Assembly: GCF_009908295.1 (NCBI RefSeq)
Contig: NZ_JAAALO010000004.1
Span: 914,629 to 978,628 of the forward strand
Length of the DNA: 64,000 bases
Direction: 5' to 3'
Origin: Micromonospora rubida
GTDB lineage: Bacteria > Actinomycetota > Actinomycetes > Mycobacteriales > Micromonosporaceae
Shown here: piece after piece, positions 59,420 to 64,000 of the stretch
Layout: every line of letters begins with the position of its first letter
Numbering within the stretch: position 1 is the stretch's first letter
Notes under the pieces: generated by a model
The model's database searches: none
Seen by the model: only the letters and a program-made list of their open reading frames with translations
What the model was told of the DNA's origin: nothing
Translations under genes and position numbers: made by a program

Positions 59420-60325
59420 ATGGCAGCAGACGCGCGGTCCGCGGACCGTTCCGGAAGCCGACCGCGGCGGGACGCGAGCCGACCGGGCCTGGCCCGCCGC
59501 GGCCGGGTCACCGCCGCGACGGCACCGGCCGAGCAGGACGCCCCGGCACCGTTGGCCGACCCCGTAACCATGCGGCTCGACGGCAGGGTCGCCCTGGTCA
59601 CCGGGGCCGGCAGCCCCGACGGCATCGGGTACGCCACGGCCCGTCGGCTGGCCGATCTGGGCGCCCGGGTGGCCATCGTGTCCACCACCCGGCGCATCCA
59701 CGAACGGGCCGGCGAGCTGGGGGTGACCGGGTTCGTCGCCGACCTCACCGACGAGTCGGAGGTGGGGGCGCTCGCCGACGCGGTCGCCGAGCAGCTCGGC
59801 GACGTGGAGGTGCTGGTCAACAACGCCGGCCTGGCCAGCCGGGCCAGCCCCGAGGTGCTTCGCCCGGTGGCCCAGCTCAGCTACGCGGAGTGGCACGGCG
59901 AGATCGACCGGAACCTGACCACCGCGTTCCTGTGCAGCCGCGCGTTCATCGGCGGGATGGCCGAGCGTGGCTGGGGACGGATCGTCAACCTGGCGGCCAC
60001 CGCCGGCCCGGTCAACGCCCTGCCCACCGAGGCTGCGTACGCCGCCGCGAAGGCGGGCGTGGTCGGCCTGACCCGGGCGCTGGCGATGGAGATGATCGCC
60101 GACGGGGTGACGGTGAACTCGGTGGCCCCGGGGACCATCCACACGGCAGCCTCCACCGTGGCGGAGATCCGGCAGGGGCTCGGCACCCCGGTGGGCCGCC
60201 CCGGCACCCCGGACGAGGTGGCCGCCGCGATCGCGTTCCTCTGCTCGCCCGCCGCGTCGTACATCACCGGGCAGATGCTGGTGGTGGACGGCGGCAACAG
60301 CGTGCGGGAGGCACAGTTCCGCTGA
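59420..60325 (+). CDS. Short-chain dehydrogenase/reductase
   Basis: A 301-residue SDR. The core begins at MRLDGRVALVTGAGSPDGIG (TGxGSxxGIG variant), VAIVSTTRRIH for NADP, NNAGLASRA, catalytic Ser normally in this strand as NLAATAGPVN, and YAAAKAGVVGLTRALAMEM. The expected Ser before YxxxK appears to be Ala/Thr here, which may reduce activity. Start ATG 59420 (GGCAGGA upstream) adds a 50-residue basic/Ala-rich extension. ATG 59570 would give a standard 251-residue SDR. Flanked by two DUF4190 genes on the other strand. Confidence 0.85.
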   Translation: MAADARSADRSGSRPRRDASRPGLARRGRVTAATAPAEQDAPAPLADPVTMRLDGRVALVTGAGSPDGIGYATARRLADLGARVAIVSTTRRIHERAGELGVTGFVADLTDESEVGALADAVAEQLGDVEVLVNNAGLASRASPEVLRPVAQLSYAEWHGEIDRNLTTAFLCSRAFIGGMAERGWGRIVNLAATAGPVNALPTEAAYAAAKAGVVGLTRALAMEMIADGVTVNSVAPGTIHTAASTVAEIRQGLGTPVGRPGTPDEVAAAIAFLCSPAASYITGQMLVVDGGNSVREAQFR

Positions 60326-60350
60326 CCAGTCCCGGGGCGGCGGACGGGCG

Positions 60351-60782
60351 TCAGTTGTAGTAGCCGCCCCAGAACGCCAGCGCGCTCCAACCGCAGCAGG
60401 CCAGCAGGCCGATCACGGTGAAGAGGTAGCCGAGGATCAGGCCCCAGGTGGCGAGCTGGTCGCCCTCCTCGCCGGTGCGCCGGAGCTGCTGCTTGGCCAC
60501 GTGCCCGAACACGATGCCGGCGGGCGGGAAGACGAACGCGAAGACCAGCGACAGCACGGCGAGGATGTTCGTCCCCCGGGCGGGCGGCGGCTGGCCGGGA
60601 TACTGCCCGGGCTGGCCGTACTGCCCGGGCTGGCCGGGCTGCCCGTAACTCTGGGGTGGGCCGTACTGGCCCGGTTGCTCGTACTGCTCGTATCCCGGGG
60701 GCGGGCCCGACTGGCCGGGCTCGTAGGGCGGTGGCTCGTACGGCGACGGCGGCTGGTCCGGCTCCTGCGGTGGATAACTCAT
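60351..60782 (-). CDS. DUF4190 membrane protein with Pro/Gln/Tyr-rich N-terminus (b)
   Basis: A 143-residue paralogue of the protein at 58771-59301. A disordered N-terminus of Pro/Gly/Gln/Tyr repeats (QPGQYGQPGQYPGQPP) precedes helices NILAVLSLVFAFVFPPAGIV and LILGYLFTVIGLLACCG. Between them lies the same FGHVAKQQLRRTGEEGDQLA turn. ATG 60782 has GGGAGGG upstream. The pair probably arose by duplication with intervening SDR insertion, or both were retained around it. Confidence 0.88.
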   Translation of the reverse strand: MSYPPQEPDQPPSPYEPPPYEPGQSGPPPGYEQYEQPGQYGPPQSYGQPGQPGQYGQPGQYPGQPPPARGTNILAVLSLVFAFVFPPAGIVFGHVAKQQLRRTGEEGDQLATWGLILGYLFTVIGLLACCGWSALAFWGGYYN

Positions 60783-60902
60783 GTGGTCCCTCCCGCGCAC
60801 CCCTGGTGACCTGCCCTGTTGCGGACGCTACCCGCAGCGGTGAACCTTTTCACAGCGGTTGTGTGGACTGGTCAGCTTGGCCTCGCCGGCCGGGAGGCCG
60901 AT

Positions 60903-60920
60903 ACTGACCGAGCGTTCAGT
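60903..60920. promoter_or_regulatory. TetR-type operator upstream of acyl-CoA dehydrogenase
   Basis: ACTGACCGAGCGTTCAGT is an 18-bp inverted repeat pairing at 7 of 9 positions. It has the CCGAGCG core common to actinobacterial TetR regulators of fatty-acid genes. It lies 37 bp before the dehydrogenase start. The cognate regulator is not in the window. Confidence 0.55.
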
Positions 60921-60956
60921 TACCCATGAGTAATGCGCCGATCCCCGGAGGCTGAG

Positions 60957-62153
60957 ATGGCCCGACTCGCCCAGACGCCCGGCCTGACCGACGTGCAGCG
61001 GTCGATCCTGGAAACCGTCCGGGAGTTCGCCGACAGGGAGATCATCCCGCACGCGCAGCGGCTGGAGCACGCCGACGAGTACCCCACCGACATCCTCGAC
61101 GGGATGCGCGAGATGGGGCTGTTCGGCCTCACCATCGCCGAGGAGCACGGTGGGCTCGGCGAGTCCCTGCTGACCTACGCCCTGGTGGTCGAGGAGCTGT
61201 CCCGGGGCTGGATGTCGGTCTCCGGCATCGTCAACACCCACTTCATCGTGGCGTACCTGATCTCCCAGCACGGCTCGGCCGAGCAGCAGGCCCGGCTGCT
61301 GCCGCGGATGGCGACCGGCGAGGTACGCGGCGCGTTCTCCATGTCCGAGCCGGAGTGTGGCTCCGACGTCTCGGCGATCAGGTCCAGGGCGGTCCGCGAC
61401 GGCGACAACTACGTCCTGAACGGCCAGAAGATGTGGCTGACCAACGGGGCGTACTCCTCGGTGGTGGCCACCCTGGTCAGGACCGACACCGGCGCCGACT
61501 CGGTGTACGGCAACATGAGCACCTTCCTGCTGGAGAAGGAGCCCGGCTTCGGCGAGACTGCGCCCGGCCTGACCATCCCCGGCAAGATCGACAAGATGGG
61601 CTACAAGGGGGTCGAGACCACCGAGATGGTCCTCGACGGCGTCACCGTCCCCGCCGCCAACGTGCTCGGCGGGCCGGACAAGGTCGGCCGCGGCTTCTAC
61701 CAGATGATGGACGGCATCGAGGTCGGCCGGGTCAACGTCGCGGCCCGCGCCTGCGGCATCTCCATCCGCGCCTTCGAGCTGGCCGTCGCGTACGCCCAGC
61801 AGCGGAAGACCTTCGGCCAGCCGCTGGCGAAGCACCAGGCGATCGCCTTCAAGCTCGCCGAGATGGGCACGAAGATCGAGGCCGCGCACGCCCTGATGGT
61901 CAACGCCGCCCGGCTCAAGGACGCCGGTCAGCGCAACGACGTCGAGGCCGGGATGGCCAAGCTGCTCGCCTCCGAGTACTGCGCCGAGGTGGTCCAGGAG
62001 GCGTTCCGCATCCACGGCGGCTACGGCTACTCCAAGGAGTACGAGATCGAGCGGCTGATGCGGGAGGCCCCGTTCCTGCTCATCGGCGAGGGCACCTCGG
62101 AGATCCAGAAGACGATCATCTCCCGTGGCCTGCTCAAGGAGTACAAGCTCTAA
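60957..62153 (+). CDS. Acyl-CoA dehydrogenase
   Basis: A 398-residue flavoenzyme of beta-oxidation or branched-chain catabolism. It has the N-terminal helical domain (FADREIIPHAQRLEHADEYP), the flavin strand GAFSMSEPECGSDVSAIRSR (about 128), KMWLTNG, and RKTFGQPLAKHQAIAFKLAE (about 280). The catalytic-base region is near RIHGGYGYSKEYEIERLMRE (about 345-365). The ending GEGTSEIQKTIISRGLL is typical. ATG 60957 with GGAGG 6 bp upstream. A TetR-type operator precedes it. Confidence 0.95.
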   Translation: MARLAQTPGLTDVQRSILETVREFADREIIPHAQRLEHADEYPTDILDGMREMGLFGLTIAEEHGGLGESLLTYALVVEELSRGWMSVSGIVNTHFIVAYLISQHGSAEQQARLLPRMATGEVRGAFSMSEPECGSDVSAIRSRAVRDGDNYVLNGQKMWLTNGAYSSVVATLVRTDTGADSVYGNMSTFLLEKEPGFGETAPGLTIPGKIDKMGYKGVETTEMVLDGVTVPAANVLGGPDKVGRGFYQMMDGIEVGRVNVAARACGISIRAFELAVAYAQQRKTFGQPLAKHQAIAFKLAEMGTKIEAAHALMVNAARLKDAGQRNDVEAGMAKLLASEYCAEVVQEAFRIHGGYGYSKEYEIERLMREAPFLLIGEGTSEIQKTIISRGLLKEYKL

Positions 62154-62166
62154 GCCAGCATCACAG

Positions 62167-62574
62167 TCAACCGAGGCGGGTCAGCCCGGCAGCGGCGCGC
62201 TCGACGATGAGGCAGCGGTCCTCGACGTAGTCGATCCCGGCCTCCTCGGCGATCCGCCGCGCCTCCGGCGAGACGATGCCGAGTTGCAGCCAGACCGCGG
62301 GCGCGCCGATCGCCACGGCCTCGCGGATCACCCCGACCGCGTCCCGGGCCGGGCGGACCACGTCGACCAGGTCGACCGGGTGCGGGATGTCGGCCAGCGA
62401 CGCGTACGCCCGCTCGCCGAACAACTCGTCGACCGTCGGGTTGACCGGGATGATCCGCCAGCCGTGCCGCTGCATCTGCGCCGGCACCCGGTGTGCGGCC
62501 TTGCTCGGGTCGCGGGACGCGCCCACGACGGCGATCACGGCGGAATCGGCGAGGATCTGCTGAGCGGTACGCAC
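62167..62574 (-). CDS. CoA-binding (YccU-type) protein
   Basis: A 135-residue CoA-binding Rossmann protein: IAVVGASRDPSKAAHRVPAQ (Gly-rich CoA loop, about 14), GWRIIPVNPTVDELFGERAY, DVVRPARDAV and APAVWLQLGIVSPEARRIAE. It resembles the N-terminal domain of ADP-forming acyl-CoA synthetases standing alone. GTG 62574 is the start. It converges with the acyl-CoA dehydrogenase, the stops being 13 bp apart. A role in CoA or acyl-CoA sensing is inferred. Confidence 0.9.
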   Translation of the reverse strand: MRTAQQILADSAVIAVVGASRDPSKAAHRVPAQMQRHGWRIIPVNPTVDELFGERAYASLADIPHPVDLVDVVRPARDAVGVIREAVAIGAPAVWLQLGIVSPEARRIAEEAGIDYVEDRCLIVERAAAGLTRLG

Positions 62575-62915
62575 CCGCCGACTCTAGCCGGCCTGCCTGC
62601 GGGTGTTGCGGGTGAAGTACAGGCCGTGCCGTCGGCGATGAGGTCGCCGGCCTCCGTGGTGATGCCCCTGAGTGAACCGGTAGGCCGGTCATCCGGCGAA
62701 GCCGGGGTGTCGAGAGTGCGGACGGGTAGCGCCGGGCAGTGCCGGCGGCAGGGGTGGAGCCGCCGGCACTGCCCGCTCGGAACCGCCCTCGTCCGGGGGA
62801 GCGGAGAGGCTGTCCCAGCGCATGGCCATCATTCGAACACGTGTGCGAATTGAGCGCAAGTGGCCTGCCGGACACCAGGGCCCGGGCGGTCGCCCGGCCG
62901 GAGGAGGATGTAGCC
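62575..62915. other. Gene-free region with a 17-bp stem hairpin
   Basis: 341 bp between divergent genes. CGGGCAGTGCCGGCGGC (62733-62749) pairs exactly with 62759-62775 around a 9-nt loop, a very stable structure 140 bp before the DCC gene. Promoters for both neighbours should be here. I see no protein-like frame. Confidence 0.65.
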
Positions 62916-63392
62916 ATGGAGACGTCGACCTTCGTCTACGACGGCGACTGCGCGTTCTGCACGAAGTGCGCCCAGTTCATCGAGCACCGTATCCCCACGG
63001 GGGTGCGGGTGCTGCCCTGGCAGTTCGCCGACCTCGACGCGCTCGGCCTGACGGAGGCCGAGTGCGAGGAGGCCGTGCAGTGGGTCGGCGCGGACGGCTC
63101 CCGGGCCGCCGGCCCGGACGCGATCGCCAGGCTGCTCGGCGACAGCGGCCCGCTCTGGCGGGTGGCCGGGGCCGGCCTGCGGTTCCCGCCGGCCCGCATG
63201 GCGGCCTGGCCGGCGTACCGCTGGGTGGCCCGTAACCGGCACCGGCTGCCGGGCGGCACCGCCGCGTGTTCGCTGCCCCAGGAGGCGCGGGGGCGGCTCT
63301 ACGGCCCGGCGGGACGGCCCACCACGCGGCCCACCCGGCCGCGCGGGACCGCCTCGGTCAGCCAGCCGGTCATCGGTCCGCCTGCCAGCTGA
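62916..63392 (+). CDS. DCC-family (DUF393) thiol-disulfide oxidoreductase-like protein
   Basis: A 158-residue protein from ATG 62916, with GGAGGAGG 8 bp upstream. The N-terminal FVYDGDCAFCTKCAQF holds the DGDCxFC (DCC) motif with a redox-type Cys pair. VRVLPWQFADLDALGLTEAE follows, then AARLLGD-type helices and RWVARNRHRLPG, all as in DUF393. The C-terminal 30 residues are Pro/Thr/Arg-rich. Probably a thioredoxin-fold protein. Its neighbour at 63552-63914 is thioredoxin itself, though on the opposite strand. Confidence 0.9.
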   Translation: METSTFVYDGDCAFCTKCAQFIEHRIPTGVRVLPWQFADLDALGLTEAECEEAVQWVGADGSRAAGPDAIARLLGDSGPLWRVAGAGLRFPPARMAAWPAYRWVARNRHRLPGGTAACSLPQEARGRLYGPAGRPTTRPTRPRGTASVSQPVIGPPAS

Positions 63393-63504
63393 CCACGATC
63401 TCGTCGGCCCAGCGGCCGGTCGGGCTCGGCGACGTGCCGGCTCTGCTGACCCTCGATCCCCGCGACGACCGGGCCCGCGGCGACGGCCCTTACCCGGGAC
63501 GCGA

Positions 63505-63540
63505 CGACGTCCGGGCCCCAGATCTGGGGCCCGGACGTCG
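63505..63540. terminator. 36-bp perfect palindrome, likely trxA terminator
   Basis: The left half CGACGTCCGGGCCCCAGA is exactly mirrored around AGATCT at 63520-63525. It begins 12 bp beyond the thioredoxin stop on the minus strand, the place for a terminator. It has no T-run and could also act as a two-way barrier towards the DCC gene. Confidence 0.8.
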
Positions 63541-63551
63541 CGGTTGTCGGC

Positions 63552-63914
63552 TCAGTGGTTGTGCTCGGCCAGCTTCTTGCGGACGTCGTCCATGTCGAGG
63601 CCCTGAACCTGCTCGATGAGGTTCTCCAGGGCGGACTCGGGCAGGGCGCCCGCCTGGGAGAAGACGATCACGCCGTCCCGGATCGCCATGATCGTCGGGA
63701 TGGAGCGGATGTCGAACTTGGCGCCCAGTTCCTGCTGTGCCTCGGTGTCGACCTTGCCGAAGACGACGTCCGGGTGCTTCTCCGCGGAGCGCTCGTAGAC
63801 CGGGGCGAACCGCTTGCACGGGCCGCACCACTCGGCCCAGAAGTCGACGAGGACGATGCCATCGCTGCCCGCCACCTCGTCGAAGTTCCCCGTGGTCAGC
63901 TCAACGGTTGCCAT
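63552..63914 (-). CDS. trxA: Thioredoxin
   Basis: A 120-residue thioredoxin with active site FWAEWCGPCKRFAPVYE (WCGPC at about 31-35), the cis-Pro segment IRSIPTIMAIRDG (about 75) and terminal helix ESALENLIEQV. A 15-residue C-terminal extension (GLDMDDVRKKLAEHNH) is longer than in E. coli thioredoxin. ATG 63914 has GGAGA 7 bp upstream; a GTG two codons earlier is less likely. It reduces cytosolic protein disulfides. Confidence 0.96.
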   Translation of the reverse strand: MATVELTTGNFDEVAGSDGIVLVDFWAEWCGPCKRFAPVYERSAEKHPDVVFGKVDTEAQQELGAKFDIRSIPTIMAIRDGVIVFSQAGALPESALENLIEQVQGLDMDDVRKKLAEHNH

Positions 63915-64000
63915 TTGCACTCTCCGATCACCGCGGAATCAACTACGCCTCCTGGAACCAGGACGGGTGCCCACGAATTCCCGGCAGGTCGGCGCCGAAA

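Overview
The window is high-GC actinobacterial DNA, most likely from Micromonospora or a close relative (Micromonosporaceae). The evidence is third-position G/C bias, frequent GTG starts, DUF3117, DUF2637, ClgR/PopR-type and KorSA/Pra-type proteins, and a pSAM2-like integrated element. The genus is an inference from gene content.

Positions 1-1716 hold a TylF-type O-methyltransferase behind a hexanucleotide tandem repeat, a degraded transposase fragment and a long hairpin. A tRNA-Arg(CCT) gene at 1717-1789 carries an integrated actinomycete integrative and conjugative element (AICE). The element is bounded by 55-bp exact direct repeats (1747-1801 and 16710-16764). Its backbone runs leftwards from 8318 to 1988: pra, a 22-codon leader, a Cys-rich protein, an FtsK-type TraSA, a DUF2637 membrane protein, RepSA, Xis and Int, mostly with 4-10 bp start/stop overlaps. 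A KorSA-type GntR repressor (8930-9655), a block of small unknown proteins, and an XRE-TPR regulator plus NUDIX hydrolase follow. Its cargo is an AT-rich, TTA-codon-containing two-gene operon (12778-14795) with a predicted PD-(D/E)XK nuclease, an unknown protein, and a VapBC pair next to attR.

Immediately outside attR (16765-about 18830) lies the remnant of a second, related element. It has the same end sequence, the C-terminal part of another integrase, a small possible immunity-like protein and a DNA-binding-type small protein. The locus is therefore a tandem accretion site.

The remainder is chromosomal. 18832-29747 holds a glycosyltransferase, an amidohydrolase, a QorB-like reductase, a secreted beta-helix protein behind a LacI-type operator, a clpP with a PopR-type operator and regulator, a TrkA-type K+ channel and a secreted trypsin-like protease. 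29857-35020 holds 2-oxoacid:ferredoxin oxidoreductase (korAB), a surface-anchored Pro-rich protein and a solitary nuoA. 36573-50877 follows the mycobacterial folP2-Rv1209-tagA-Rv1211 and Rv1220c-htrA-tatB-mrp-DUF1003-MgtE/CBS order, with paaX/enoyl-CoA hydratase, SDR and pepA genes inserted. No sigE/rseA lies between the O-methyltransferase and htrA.

50905-63914 holds PhzF, a HAD phosphatase, a DMT exporter, a KimA-like permease, SDRs, a CitE-like lyase, DUF4190 proteins, an acyl-CoA dehydrogenase with a TetR-type operator, a CoA-binding protein, a DCC-family protein and thioredoxin. The best candidate for an undescribed system is the two-gene nuclease module at 12778-14795.
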